Part shown: in pieces, positions 15,292-24,687 of the stretch
Layout of the letters: each line of letters begins with the position of its first letter
How positions within the stretch are numbered: the stretch's first letter is position 1
The notes under the pieces: generated by a model
Told to the model about the DNA's origin: nothing
The model's input: the letters and a program-made list of their open reading frames with translations, nothing else
Databases searched by the model: none
From: Halorubrum aquaticum
Lineage (GTDB): Archaea; Halobacteriota; Halobacteria; Halobacteriales; Haloferacaceae
NCBI RefSeq assembly: GCF_900113615.1
Contig: NZ_FOPZ01000019.1
Coordinates: 1-64,000, forward strand
Direction of reading: 5' to 3'
DNA: 64,000 nucleotides
Translations under genes and position numbers: made by a program

Positions 15292-17487
15292 TCACTTCGA
15301 GTCCGTTTCGTCGTCCTCGTCGTCGCTCTCGCCGTCGTTTTCGTCGTCGTTTTCGTCACCGTCGCTCTCGTCGTCCCTACCATCCTCGTCGTTCTCGCCC
15401 TCACCTTCCTCGCCCTCCTCGTCGGGATCGTCGTGATCCGTTATCACCGCTCGCTCGGGAGCGAGGCCCTCGGCGTCGTCGTGGTCGGTGACGACCGCCG
15501 GCTCCGGCTCGTCGCCGTCGTCGTCTCCGCCGTCGTCGTCTCCGCCGTCGGGATCCGTCGCCGACGGCTCCGAGTCGTTCGGCTCGTCCGTCCGGCGAAC
15601 GTCCGTCCCGCTCGACCCGTCCGGGTCGCGCTCGACCGCCCCGTTCGGCGGCCCCGTCTCCCGCCTCCCGGAGCCGAACAGCCGGTCGCGGATCGAACGG
15701 CGGCTTGGACGCTCGGCGAGCAGTACCGAGCAGTCGACGTCGTGGATCACGTCGAGGTGGAGCGAGTTCGAGACGAGCCGCGAGAGCAGCCCCTTCTCCG
15801 TCGCGCCGATGATCACGAGCGTGCTCTCCTCGGCCTCCCGCACGATGGCCGCCTCGACGTCGCCGGAGTCGTCGACGACCCGCTCGGCGTCGCCGATCCC
15901 GTTCTCCGCGGCCCACGCCTCGAGGAACCGCTCGCCCTCGTCCCGATTCCCGGGGCCGTCGACGACGTGGAGCAGCGTCACCTCGGCGTCGGCGGTCCGC
16001 GAGAGCACGCTCGCCACCTCCGCGCCCAGTTGCGAGTCCGGCCCTCCGGAGGTGGGCAACAGGACCCGTGAAGTGTCCAGGTCGCTCTCGCTCAGGATGA
16101 GGAAGTCACAGGGGAGCTGGTTGGTGAGTTCGTCGACCGGCCGCTCCGCGCGGGCGGCGTTCCAGAGCTGGTCCTCGCCCCACCCCATCAATACGGCTTC
16201 GGGGCGGGTCCGGCGGGCCATGTTGAACACCTCCTCGAAGGAGCGGTGTGAGACCACCGTCGAGGTGGAGACGTCGACGTCGTACCCCTCGGCGGTCTCG
16301 CGGAGCCCCGTCATCCCCTCCTCGGAGACGTCGGCGATCCGGCCCGCGCCCGCCGACAGCGACATGCGCTCCGGTGCCTGAACGACGTGGACGATGTGGA
16401 CGAGGCCGTCCTCGTGGTCGCTGGCGAGCCGGCTCGCGAGTTCGACGATCGGGCCGTCGGTCCGCGGGTTCGAGATGGGGACCATGATCCGGTGGCCCTC
16501 GTTGGCGAACAGCGTCGCCTCCGTGGCGTCAAGGATCGGGACGTACGACCGCCCGGCCGCCCGGCCGAGCACCCACTCGGGCACCGTGAGCCGACGGGTC
16601 ATCCCCTCGAAGCGCGCCTCCTCGAGGCGCTCCTCGCTGGTCTGGAAGTAGTTCACCAGCGTGACGAGCACCACGCCGCCGATCGTGTTGCCCAGCAGGA
16701 CGGGGAGCACGAACCCGACCAGCCCGCCGTAGAGGGTGAGCCCGCCGTCGTAGAGCCCGAGGGTCCCGGCGAAGAGCAGGTACAACACCTCGGTGAAGGA
16801 GACGACGACGTGGTAGAGGTTCCCGAGCGGGATCGCGAGGAACGCGAGGTAGACGACGAGCAGCCGGGTCACGGAGTCGGTGGAGGCGAACCCGACCCAG
16901 ACGACGCCCGCGACGATCAACCCCGCCATCGCGGCCTTGAAGAAGAGCGGCCAGAAGCCGACCTCGAGCCCCCCGCTGGAGACGTAGATCGCGGACTCGA
17001 CCGTGTCGCCGGAGAAGACCCCGCCGTACGAGAGGACGATCGCGCCGAACGCGCCGCCGGTGAAGTTCCCCGCGAGCACGATCCCCCAGTGACGCAGAAG
17101 CGTCGGGAGGCTGGCGAGCCGCTCCAGGGTCAGCGCCACCGGCGGCAGCGTGTTCTCGGTGTACAGCTGGTAGCCGCCGATGATGATGTAGATGAACCCC
17201 AGCGGGTACAGGAGGACGCTCAGGATCGGGTGGCCGTCGGTCGCGGCGGTCAGCGAGACGTACAACAGGAAGGTGATCGTGATCGCCAACCCCGCGGCGA
17301 CGCCGCTGAAGAAGAGCTCGCGGCTCCCGGAGGTCACCTCCTCGTCGGCGGCGGCGATGATCCGCTGGAACACCTCGTCCGAGGAGAAGCGGTCCCGGAC
17401 CGCCTCGCCGACGGCGGGCGCGCCGCTGCGCGAACGCTCGACCACCTCCCGCATCGAATCGTCGTCCGGTCCCGTGGGGTCTGTCAC
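15292..17487 (-). CDS. FNT anion channel fused to two Usp domains
   Basis: A 731-residue fusion. Residues about 50-290 form a formate/nitrite transporter channel with six helices (AAGLAITITFLLYVSL, WGIVLAGNFTGGAFGAIVL, LLVVYLAFLAIPLGNLYHVV, GLVGFVLPVLLGNTIGGVVLVTLVNY). Residues about 330-465 and 470-595 are two UspA-like domains, the second with the glycine loop VIIGATEKGLLSRLVSNSLH. The last 130 residues are an acidic tail containing two VTDHDD-type repeats. FNT channels move formate, nitrite, hydrosulfide or lactate; substrate unknown here. The soluble part may gate the channel by nucleotide binding (inference). Confidence 0.87.
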   Translation of the reverse strand: MTDPTGPDDDSMREVVERSRSGAPAVGEAVRDRFSSDEVFQRIIAAADEEVTSGSRELFFSGVAAGLAITITFLLYVSLTAATDGHPILSVLLYPLGFIYIIIGGYQLYTENTLPPVALTLERLASLPTLLRHWGIVLAGNFTGGAFGAIVLSYGGVFSGDTVESAIYVSSGGLEVGFWPLFFKAAMAGLIVAGVVWVGFASTDSVTRLLVVYLAFLAIPLGNLYHVVVSFTEVLYLLFAGTLGLYDGGLTLYGGLVGFVLPVLLGNTIGGVVLVTLVNYFQTSEERLEEARFEGMTRRLTVPEWVLGRAAGRSYVPILDATEATLFANEGHRIMVPISNPRTDGPIVELASRLASDHEDGLVHIVHVVQAPERMSLSAGAGRIADVSEEGMTGLRETAEGYDVDVSTSTVVSHRSFEEVFNMARRTRPEAVLMGWGEDQLWNAARAERPVDELTNQLPCDFLILSESDLDTSRVLLPTSGGPDSQLGAEVASVLSRTADAEVTLLHVVDGPGNRDEGERFLEAWAAENGIGDAERVVDDSGDVEAAIVREAEESTLVIIGATEKGLLSRLVSNSLHLDVIHDVDCSVLLAERPSRRSIRDRLFGSGRRETGPPNGAVERDPDGSSGTDVRRTDEPNDSEPSATDPDGGDDDGGDDDGDEPEPAVVTDHDDAEGLAPERAVITDHDDPDEEGEEGEGENDEDGRDDESDGDENDDENDGESDDEDDETDSK

Positions 17488-17580
17488 TGCCCTACACAGA
17501 GTGGCGCCGATAAAAAGTAGTTGCTCTTCCCGCCGACTCCCGGTTTCACGCGGTCGCCTCGGACCCGACCCCGAAACGAG

Positions 17581-18873
17581 TCACGACCGGTCGACCGTCA
17601 CCAGCCGGACCTCCACGTCGGGATCGTCCCCGCTCATCCGCTCGATCCGCTGCTCGAGCGTCGTCGCCACCCCGTCGATCGGGACGCCGGGCGGGGCGCC
17701 GACGGTGACGATCACGCGGTCGGTCTCCCGCGGCGGGATCGTCCCGGTACGTTCGATCTCCAACTCGAGGAGCTCGGCCGCCGGATCGAGTGTCGTCAAC
17801 TCGTCGCCCACCGCGTTCCGGATGTCGGCCTCCGTGGTGGACGCGACGTAGCTGTCGTAGGTGACGCCGCCGAGGAACACGCTCAACACCGCGATCGCGG
17901 CGACGAGGACGACGACGCGTTTCACGACCGTCGCCCGCGTGTCGTCCTCGCGGAACCAGCGCTGAGGGCGATACCCCTCGTACCACAGCATCACGAGCGC
18001 CGCGAGGTTGATCGAGAGCACGTTCACCGCGACGATCACGCCCGCGCCGATCACGAGTCGCGGGATCCCGAAGGCGATACCGATGCCCACGGCGGCCGCC
18101 GGCGGGATCAACGCGACCGCGATCATCACGCCGACGAGCGTGGCGGAGACGCCCGTCATGAGCGAGACGATCCCCGCGACGCCGGCCCCGATCGCCACCG
18201 CGAGCACGAGCACGTTCGGGGCGATCCGCTCCGCGACCTCGGCGAGTTCGAGCGGGTCGAGGCCGGGGGGGACCAACCCCAGCGACCGGAATCCGACGGC
18301 GAACAGCGTCGCGGCCGCGACCGCGACGGCAACGCCGATCACCTGCATCCGCACGCCCCGCCGGAACATCTCCTCGTCGTCGACGACGGTGCCGATGGCC
18401 GCCGACATCGCGGGCCCGATGAGCGGCGCGATCACCATCGATCCGACGACGGTCGCCGGCGAGTCCAGGAGCAGGCCAGCCGTGGCGATCACCGCCGAGA
18501 TCACCGTCATCAGGACGTAGGTCCGGAGCCCCGAGGCGAGGTCGTCCGCCTTCGCCTGGAGCTCCTGTCTCGATATCCGGTCTTCGTCCCGCTCGGAGTC
18601 CTCGGCGTACTTCGTCTCCAACTCCTCGAACCGTCGGGAGATGACCGTCTCGGCCGCGACGATGACCGTGTAGGTCCGCTCGTCGATCCCGGCCTCGCGC
18701 AGCCGCTCGAGGACGGGCTCGACGGCCGCCTTCGGCAGCGGAAACGTCGCCACGCCCGTGTACTCGCGGTTGCTCGTCTCGTCCGTGACGACGTAGTCGA
18801 CCCCCTCCTCTTCGAGCGCGCGGACGACCGCCGCGCGCTTTCCCGCCGGGATCATGACCTGTACGAGTCGCAC
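17581..18873 (-). CDS. DUF389 / TIGR00341 membrane protein
   Basis: A 430-residue protein. The first 80 residues are a soluble ferredoxin-like domain (MRLVQVMIPAGKRAAVVRALEEEGVDY). From about 115 to 345 there are six to eight helices, including the DUF389 signature segment SPATVVGSMVIAPLIGPAMSAAIGTVV. A C-terminal soluble domain (about 350-430, VIVTVGAPPGVPIDG...LEQRIERM) resembles a small regulatory fold. The function of TIGR00341 proteins is not established. It follows the FNT-Usp gene in the same direction but 93 nt upstream of it, so co-expression is possible. Confidence 0.85.
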   Translation of the reverse strand: MRLVQVMIPAGKRAAVVRALEEEGVDYVVTDETSNREYTGVATFPLPKAAVEPVLERLREAGIDERTYTVIVAAETVISRRFEELETKYAEDSERDEDRISRQELQAKADDLASGLRTYVLMTVISAVIATAGLLLDSPATVVGSMVIAPLIGPAMSAAIGTVVDDEEMFRRGVRMQVIGVAVAVAAATLFAVGFRSLGLVPPGLDPLELAEVAERIAPNVLVLAVAIGAGVAGIVSLMTGVSATLVGVMIAVALIPPAAAVGIGIAFGIPRLVIGAGVIVAVNVLSINLAALVMLWYEGYRPQRWFREDDTRATVVKRVVVLVAAIAVLSVFLGGVTYDSYVASTTEADIRNAVGDELTTLDPAAELLELEIERTGTIPPRETDRVIVTVGAPPGVPIDGVATTLEQRIERMSGDDPDVEVRLVTVDRS

Positions 18874-18968
18874 GATCCGTGCTCTCCCGGGCGAGGCTTA
18901 TAACGAGGGGTCGACGCGTCGGCAGAAACGGAACTTTAATGCGAGAATCGCTCCCATTTCCCGACGAG

Positions 18969-19220
18969 ATGCTCTCGCCGCTGTTCATCGACACGTTCCT
19001 GCTCGATTATCACCTCGGGCACGTCCTGTTGCTCGCGTTCGTCGCCTCGCTGCTCGGGGCGCTTCCGCTGAAGTCACGGAAGGTGATCGCCGCAGTGATC
19101 GTCACCTTCGGGCTGATCTTCACGATCTCCCCGTCCACGACCATGCCGGCGACGTACATCCTCTTCGGGATCGGCCTGGTGATCGTCGGGCCGCTCCTGT
19201 GGACGACGGCGGATTCGTAG
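18969..19220 (+). CDS. Small haloarchaeal membrane protein
   Basis: An 83-residue protein with three hydrophobic segments: HVLLLAFVASLLGALPL, VIAAVIVTFGLIFTI and YILFGIGLVIVGPLLW. The LGALPLKSRK turn is conserved in haloarchaeal homologues as I recall them, and they begin near MLxPLFIDTFLLDYH, which favours this ATG. An in-frame ATG at 18939 would add ten residues and lies closer to the TATA-like CTTATAACG near 18897. Divergent from the DUF389 gene. Function unknown. Confidence 0.7.
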   Translation: MLSPLFIDTFLLDYHLGHVLLLAFVASLLGALPLKSRKVIAAVIVTFGLIFTISPSTTMPATYILFGIGLVIVGPLLWTTADS

Positions 19221-19337
19221 GTCCCCTTCCACCCCCCTCCTCCGCTCCGTGTTCCCCGCTCTATCGCCTCTCAGTTTCGCGTTCCCGTGTCGGCTGCGAT
19301 CCCGCTCCTTTTTGACGCCCCGGAGTAACGCCTCCGC

Positions 19338-20219
19338 ATGGTAACGGTACGGGCACCCGCGACCAGCGCGAACCTCGGGAGCGGCTTCGACGTCTTCGGG
19401 GCGGCGCTCTCGCGGCCCGCGGACGTCGTCACGGTCGAGCGGGCCGACCGGACCACCATCGAGGTGACCGGCGTCGGGGCCCAATACATCCCGGAGGACC
19501 CCGAGGGCAACACCGTCGGGGCGGTCGTCGAGGCGCTCGACGCGCCCGCGCACATCCACATCGACAAGGGCGTCCGCCCGGCGTCCGGGCTCGGCTCCTC
19601 GGCGGCCAGCGCCGCGGGCGCGGCGGTCGCGCTCAACCGGCTGTACGACCGTGGCTACTCCCGCGAGGAGCTCGTCCCGATCGCTGCCGAGGGCGAGGCG
19701 GTCGTCTCCGGCGTCGCCCACTCCGACAACGTCGCCCCCTCGCTTCTCGGCGGCTTCACCGTCACCACGACCGACGGCACCCACAGCGTCGACGCCCGGG
19801 TCCCGCTCGTGGTGTGTCTCCCGGACGTGGCGGTGTCGACGCGGGACGCCCGCCGGGTCGTCCCCGAGACCGCCTCGATGGACGACCTCGTCGAGACCGT
19901 CGGCAACGCCGCCACGCTCGCGGTCGGGATGTGTCGCTCGGACCCGACGCTCGTCGGCGCGGGGATGAGCGATCCGATCGTCACGCCCGAGCGCGCCCGG
20001 CTCATCACCGGCTACGACGCGGTCCACGACGCCGCCCTCGCGGCCGGTGCGACCGGCGTCACGGTGAGCGGGGCCGGTCCCGCGGTCGTCGCCGCCTGTC
20101 GCGAGGGGAGCCGGCAGGCGATCGCGGCCGCCATGCTCGACGCCTTCGCCGAGGCCGACATCGACGCCCGCGCCTACCAGACGCGGATCGGCAGGGGCGC
20201 GACGGTGCTGGAGGAGTGA
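19338..20219 (+). CDS. thrB: Homoserine kinase
   Basis: A 293-residue GHMP-family kinase that phosphorylates homoserine on the way to threonine. The N-terminal MVTVRAPATSANLGSGFDVFG is the family start, the ATP-binding glycine motif is PASGLGSSAASAAGAAVALN (about 81-100), and the C-terminal GVTVSGAGPAVVAAC motif is present. A T-rich box (TCCTTTTTGA, about 19306) is about 27 nt upstream of the ATG, consistent with a leaderless mRNA. No other threonine genes are adjacent. Confidence 0.93.
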   Translation: MVTVRAPATSANLGSGFDVFGAALSRPADVVTVERADRTTIEVTGVGAQYIPEDPEGNTVGAVVEALDAPAHIHIDKGVRPASGLGSSAASAAGAAVALNRLYDRGYSREELVPIAAEGEAVVSGVAHSDNVAPSLLGGFTVTTTDGTHSVDARVPLVVCLPDVAVSTRDARRVVPETASMDDLVETVGNAATLAVGMCRSDPTLVGAGMSDPIVTPERARLITGYDAVHDAALAAGATGVTVSGAGPAVVAACREGSRQAIAAAMLDAFAEADIDARAYQTRIGRGATVLEE

Positions 20220-20225
20220 GGCGTT

Positions 20226-21455
20226 CTACGCCCGCCGGATCGGCGAGGTCATACAGTGGATCCCGCCGCCGCCGTTCGTGAGCTGGTCCGGGTCGAGGCC
20301 CTCCCCGTCCGGTAAGACCTCGACGCCCTCGGCTTTCAGCCGCTCGATGGTCCGGTTCTCCTCCGGGTCGTACGTCCCGTCGTCGGTCTCGTAGATGGGG
20401 AGGACGACCCCGTCCGAGACCGTGAGGAAGTTCGTCGCCCACCGTTCCGGGTACGGCGCGTCGATGGTTTCGTAGCCGTGGCGGTCGAGGAGCCCCGCGA
20501 CCGTCTCCTCGCCGCGGCGCTCGTACCCCTCCCCGGCCCGCTCGAACACCTCGACGGTCGCCGCCTCGATCAGCGGCTCGCGCGCGACCGCGAGCCCCTC
20601 CGCGGCGACGTTGAGCCACCCATCGAGGTGGAGGAGTCGCGAGGAGGTGCCGTGTTCGGCGGCGAGCCGCTCGTCGGCCGCGAGCGGCGGGCGGACCAGT
20701 CCGACCTCGTCGTAGCCGACCGCGCCCGCCTCGAGCAGCTCCAGCCCGCCGTCGTAGGTGGTCCGGAAGACGGTCTCCTCGCCCTCCTCGAGCGCCGAGA
20801 CGCCGACGAGCGCGAAGTCGCCGAGGGGGAGGAAGTCGCCGCCCTCGAGGGTCTCCGTCGCGCTCGTCCGGTGGGCGAACTCCGCCCCGCGGGCGCGCCA
20901 CGCCGCCTCGATCAACGGCTGCTCCCGCCGCCGCGTGACCGTCCCGAGCCGCGGCAGGATCGGGCCGCGGTCCCCGACGAGCTGGCAGTCCCGCTGGAAG
21001 TAGAGGTTCGTGATCGCCCGGTCGACCCGGACGCTCGTGTCGAGCGATCCGGCGTCCCCGGAGTCGTCGTCGCTCCCGCCGGTCCGTCCGACGGTCGGTC
21101 CGAGGAGGACGGCCTGGAGCCGCTCGTAGGCCGACGCGTCGCGGAGGTTCCCCGCGAGTTCCTCCCGTGACGACGGGGACGCCCCGGCCTCGTCGACCTC
21201 GATCGCCGCCTCCAGGAACTCCTCGAGCAGGTCGCCGTCGGCGAGGTCCTCGTGGATGTGGCGGACCTCGACGCCCGCGTTCTCGAGCACCTCGACCATC
21301 CGGCGGTGCTCGCGTTTCGCCTCGCGCACGGAGAACGGCCGGGCGAAGTGGTTCGGTCCGGGGTCCATGGCCCCGATGGCCGCCTCGATACCCGGCTCGT
21401 GGACTCGCACCGCGCGCAACGTGTCGTACTCGGCCTCGACGGTCGGCTTCGGCAT
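20226..21455 (-). CDS. Arginine deiminase-family protein
   Basis: A 409-residue member of the guanidino-group-modifying superfamily. Visible sites: NLYFQRDCQ (substrate Asp), TLEGGDFLPLGD (Glu/Asp pair), LLHLDGWLNV (catalytic His and Asp) and GGGGIHCMTSPIRRA with the nucleophile Cys401. Spacing fits arginine deiminase rather than agmatine deiminase. Hydrolysis of arginine to citrulline plus ammonia is likely, but no carbamate kinase or ornithine transcarbamylase gene lies nearby, so a complete fermentation operon is not seen. It converges on thrB with a 6-nt gap. Its upstream side is occupied by repeat copy B. Confidence 0.82.
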   Translation of the reverse strand: MPKPTVEAEYDTLRAVRVHEPGIEAAIGAMDPGPNHFARPFSVREAKREHRRMVEVLENAGVEVRHIHEDLADGDLLEEFLEAAIEVDEAGASPSSREELAGNLRDASAYERLQAVLLGPTVGRTGGSDDDSGDAGSLDTSVRVDRAITNLYFQRDCQLVGDRGPILPRLGTVTRRREQPLIEAAWRARGAEFAHRTSATETLEGGDFLPLGDFALVGVSALEEGEETVFRTTYDGGLELLEAGAVGYDEVGLVRPPLAADERLAAEHGTSSRLLHLDGWLNVAAEGLAVAREPLIEAATVEVFERAGEGYERRGEETVAGLLDRHGYETIDAPYPERWATNFLTVSDGVVLPIYETDDGTYDPEENRTIERLKAEGVEVLPDGEGLDPDQLTNGGGGIHCMTSPIRRA

Positions 21456-21499
21456 GGGACGGTGTCACGTACCGAACTCGGAGGAATAAACGGATCGGG

Positions 21500-22110
21500 A
21501 TCGGTCGGTCAATACACCACCTTTTTCTCGTCGGGTGCCCTCGCTCACTGCGTTCGCTTCGGGAACCGCTCCTCGAAAACCTGGAGGGAAAAAGCCGACT
21601 CCGCCGTCTTCGACGGCTCCGTCGGTGAGCCACTCTATCTCCAGTTCAATACAGACCAAGCAGCGATCGATCCATGTAGTGGCGCGCCTCCGAGTGCCCG
21701 ACAGGGCACGAGGAGCCCGCGAGGCTGGGGAGGTGTGAGGTGCGGGGCTGTGCTGTGGGGTGGGACTCAAAGGGGCAGTCGCGATTCCCGCGAGCACAGC
21801 GAGCGGGAAGTCGAGAGACGAAGTCTCTCGGAAGGACGAAGCCTGACGGCGCAAGCACTGGAAGGAGCGAGCGGCGCGAGCGACTGAAGCGCACAGCGAG
21901 TTACGCGAGTCGTGCGAGGGCGACCGAAGGGAGCCCTCGGGTGGCGAACGGCAGCGAGGCGCTCCGCGCCTCTGGCAGCCGGCGGCTCCGCCGCCGGCGA
22001 CGAAGCCGTGAGTCCCCGTGGCTGGGGCTTTGAAAACAGTCACCGCGCCAGCAACGATCCTCTTTCACTCATCCCGATCCCCATCGAAACATCCGTCCTA
22101 CAAGCAATCG
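21500..22110 (+). repeat. Hairpin-array element, copy B
   Basis: The longest copy. A left flank (GGTCAATACACCACC, about 21505) is shared with copy C. A leader hairpin GTGCCC/GGGCAC lies at about 21693-21708 and the 26-nt core at 21720-21745. The paired blocks are TCAAAG-GGG-CAGTCGCG (21767-21783) and CGTGGCTG-GGG-CTTTGA (22017-22033). Inside are many hairpins, including 21956-21972 (GAGGCGC/GCGCCTC) and 21978-21998 (GCCGGCGGC/GCCGCCGGC). A right flank (CCATCGAAACATCCGT, about 22080) is also shared with C. No gene is supported in 21456-22196. Confidence 0.85.
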
Positions 22111-22196
22111 AAACATAGCGATCGAATCACCGGCTCGATAACGAAGAAAACCCGCGTGAAGTACCCACCAACTCTCCGATACCGCCGGCCCCCGAT

Positions 22197-23105
22197 CTAG
22201 ACGCCGCGGCCCTGGAGCCGCTCTTCCTCGGGCAGCGACTCGTTCGACTGGCCCTTCATCCCCTTGCCGATCCCGCTCGCGATGTCGGCGAGCTCGTCGG
22301 GGTCGTCCCAGTTGTTGACGGCCTCGACGATGGCGTTGCCCATCTCGACGGGGTCCTCCGCGCCGAAGATGCCGGAGCCGACGAAGATGCCGTCACAGCC
22401 GTGGTACATCATCAACGCGGCGTCCGCGGGCGTCGCGATCCCGCCCGCCGCGAAGTTGACGACCGGGAGCCGGCCGAGGTCGGCGGTCTCGTGGACCAGA
22501 TCGCGGGGCGCGCCGTGCTCGCGGGCCCACTTCTCGCGCTCCTCGTGGTTGAGCCCCGAGAGCGTGCGGATCTGGTTCTTGATGGTGCGCTGGTGTTTGA
22601 CCGCCTGGTTGACGTCGCCGGTACCGGCCTCGCCCTTCGTGCGGATCATGGCCGCACCCTCGCGGATCCGACGGAGCGCCTCGGGAAGGTTGCGCGCGCC
22701 GCAGACGAACGGCGAGGTGAAGTCGCGCTTGTCGGTGTGGTACTCGTCGTCGGCGGGCGTGAGCACCTCGCTCTCGTCGATCATGTCGACGCCGAGCGAC
22801 TCGAGGATCTCCGCCTCCTTGCGGTGGCCGATCCGCGATTTGCCCATCACCGGGATGGAGACCTCGTCGATGATCTCCGTCACGTTCGCGGGATCGGGCA
22901 TCCGGGCGACGCCGCCGCGCTTGCGGATGTCGGCCGGGACCGCCTCGAGCGCCATCACCGCGACTGCGCCGGCGTCCTCCGCGATGCGGGCCTGCTCGCG
23001 GGTGACGACGTCCATGATGACGCCGCCCTTCTGCATCCGCGCGAAGCCGCGCTTGACGAGTTCGGTCCCTCGCTTCAGCTCCTCCAGATCGGTCGCCTCG
23101 GGCAT
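22197..23105 (-). CDS. pdxS: Pyridoxal 5'-phosphate synthase, synthase subunit
   Basis: A 302-residue (beta/alpha)8 enzyme that builds PLP from ribose 5-phosphate, glyceraldehyde 3-phosphate and ammonia from PdxT. Family segments: [18 protein letters not shown] near the start, [38 protein letters not shown] with the lysine that holds intermediates, [13 protein letters not shown] and [16 protein letters not shown]. It is nearly identical in pattern to bacterial PdxS. pdxT is not in the neighbourhood. The ATG at 23105 is chosen by family alignment; a TATA-like CGTTAAGTG lies about 27 nt upstream. Confidence 0.96.
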   Translation of the reverse strand: MPEATDLEELKRGTELVKRGFARMQKGGVIMDVVTREQARIAEDAGAVAVMALEAVPADIRKRGGVARMPDPANVTEIIDEVSIPVMGKSRIGHRKEAEILESLGVDMIDESEVLTPADDEYHTDKRDFTSPFVCGARNLPEALRRIREGAAMIRTKGEAGTGDVNQAVKHQRTIKNQIRTLSGLNHEEREKWAREHGAPRDLVHETADLGRLPVVNFAAGGIATPADAALMMYHGCDGIFVGSGIFGAEDPVEMGNAIVEAVNNWDDPDELADIASGIGKGMKGQSNESLPEEERLQGRGV

Positions 23106-23271
23106 GTCCGCCGGTACGACCGCGCGCCACTTAACGGGTCGCTTTCGGCGGACTGGCGGCCGTCGACGCCCCGTTTTCGGCCCCGTTCTCCCCCCTTCGT
23201 CCCCCGTCACGACGTCCGAGGACGACCCGGCCACCGCAAACACGAAGGCCGTCGGCCGCGAGGACTCCGGT

Positions 23272-23949
23272 ATGCCGACCGGTGCCATCATCGCGGGCGG
23301 GCGGTCGACGCGCTTCGGCGACGCCGACAAGTCGGTCGCCGAGCTCGCGGGAGTCCCCATGATCCGCCGGGTCGCCGACCGGCTCGCGGGCGCCGACGAT
23401 CCGGTCCCGCCGGGCGCGGCGCGGGCCGCCGGCGGCGACCCGGTCGTCGACGACCTCGTGGTGAACTGCCGACCGGACCAGCGCGAGGCCATCGCCGAGG
23501 CGCTGGAGGGGTATCCGCTCCCGGTTCGGTGGGCGCTCGACGACGAGCCGGACCGCGGGCCGCTCGCGGGGATCCGCAACGCGTGCCGGGCCGCTCCCGG
23601 CGAGTACGCCCTCGTCGTCGCCTGTGACGTCCCGTTCGTCGACCCGACGTTCGCCGAGACGCTCCTCTCGGACGCGGCCGACGCCGGGGCCGACGCGGCG
23701 ATCCCGCGGCTCGACGACCGCTGGTTCCAGACGACGCAGGCGGTCTACCGCGCCGACGCGACGGCGGCCGCCTGCGACCGCGCGCTCGCCCGCGGCGACG
23801 GGAAGATCCTCGCGGCCGTCGAGGAACTGTCGGTCGTCCGCGTCGACGACTCGACCATCCGCGAGCGGACGACGGAGCACACCTTCACGAACGTCAACAC
23901 GCGCGAGGAGTTCGAGGCGGCGGAGGCGCGCCTGGCGGAACACGTCTGA
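23272..23949 (+). CDS. mobA: Molybdenum cofactor guanylyltransferase
   Basis: A 225-residue nucleotidyltransferase. The N-terminal GTP-binding loop is [21 protein letters not shown], the base/ribose site is [13 protein letters not shown], and the metal Asp is in [11 protein letters not shown]. MobA adds GMP to molybdopterin to form the guanine dinucleotide cofactor; F420-type CofC enzymes are more distant. The C-terminal segment [16 protein letters not shown] is typical of MobA. A tungstate/molybdate transporter and a TOBE regulator lie 10 kb to the left, but no other cofactor gene is adjacent. Confidence 0.88.
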   Translation: MPTGAIIAGGRSTRFGDADKSVAELAGVPMIRRVADRLAGADDPVPPGAARAAGGDPVVDDLVVNCRPDQREAIAEALEGYPLPVRWALDDEPDRGPLAGIRNACRAAPGEYALVVACDVPFVDPTFAETLLSDAADAGADAAIPRLDDRWFQTTQAVYRADATAAACDRALARGDGKILAAVEELSVVRVDDSTIRERTTEHTFTNVNTREEFEAAEARLAEHV

Positions 23950-23977
23950 GCCTCCCGTTCGCGGCGACACCGTCCGC

Positions 23978-24532
23978 TCAGTCCGTCAGGACCTCGTATG
24001 CCCGGTTCAGCTCCTTGAACGCCTCCTCGTCGCCGTCCTCCCCGTCGGGGTGGAGTCGCTTTGCCCGCTCGCGATACGTCGACCGGACGGTCTCGCCGTC
24101 GGCGCTCGGGTCGAGATCCAGCGTCGCGTAGGCCTCCCGTTCCGACATCCCGTGCGTCGAGGGCGCTCGGTCGCGGGCGTCGCCGGCGGCCGTCCGGTTC
24201 CGCCCGCGAGTCCCGCCTCGCGCGCCCGTCGTCCCGGACGCCGACCGCGACCCGCTCACCCCGGCGGTCCGGTACGTGTCCCGTCGGTTCTCGGCGGCTC
24301 GGGCGCGCTGTTCGGCGCGTTCGCGCTCCGTCGGGCCGAGTCGGTCGGCCTCGCGGCGCACCCGCTCGCGGAGCCGACCGCTGGCGTGGAACCACATGAG
24401 GTACGCCGCGGCCCCGAACGGGACGGCGACGGCCAACAACAGGGGGTTGACGACGACGCCGGCGACGACGAGCAGGGCCGTCAGCCCGACGAACGTCGCC
24501 GCCAGCCCGACGACGACGGTGCGGTTCGTCAC
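23978..24532 (-). CDS. J-domain membrane protein
   Basis: A 184-residue protein. Two hydrophobic segments at residues 5-50 anchor it, an Arg-rich helix and low-complexity linker follow (55-125), and a J domain ends it. The HPD tripeptide that activates Hsp70 is at 161-163 in [27 protein letters not shown]. It is thus a membrane-tethered DnaJ-like co-chaperone, not the classical DnaJ (no zinc-finger or Gly/Phe region). Convergent with mobA, 28 nt apart. Confidence 0.85.
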   Translation of the reverse strand: MTNRTVVVGLAATFVGLTALLVVAGVVVNPLLLAVAVPFGAAAYLMWFHASGRLRERVRREADRLGPTERERAEQRARAAENRRDTYRTAGVSGSRSASGTTGARGGTRGRNRTAAGDARDRAPSTHGMSEREAYATLDLDPSADGETVRSTYRERAKRLHPDGEDGDEEAFKELNRAYEVLTD

Positions 24533-24654
24533 GGTCCCACTGGGGGTTCCAGAACCGTAAGGGTCCCGGGGATCGAGGCGTCGAACCCCGCACCGTGCCG
24601 ACCCGCGCCACCTGCCCGCGCCACCTGCCCGCGCCGCCTACCCGTGGGTCCGTG

Positions 24655-24687
24655 TCGTTTATGCCCGCGGGCGACCCGCTTGCGGGT
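24655..24687 (+). promoter_or_regulatory. mutS promoter deciding the start
   Basis: A TATA-like TCGTTTAT (24655-24662) is centred about 28 nt before the ATG at 24688. This places the expected transcript start at or next to that ATG and makes the mRNA leaderless. The in-frame ATG at 24661 overlaps the TATA box and the one at 24595 precedes it, so both are rejected as starts. Confidence 0.65.

Noticed and set aside
24595-24687. Upstream starts for mutS
   Set aside because: They overlap or precede the TATA-like box at 24655-24662 and add a low-complexity, non-conserved extension.
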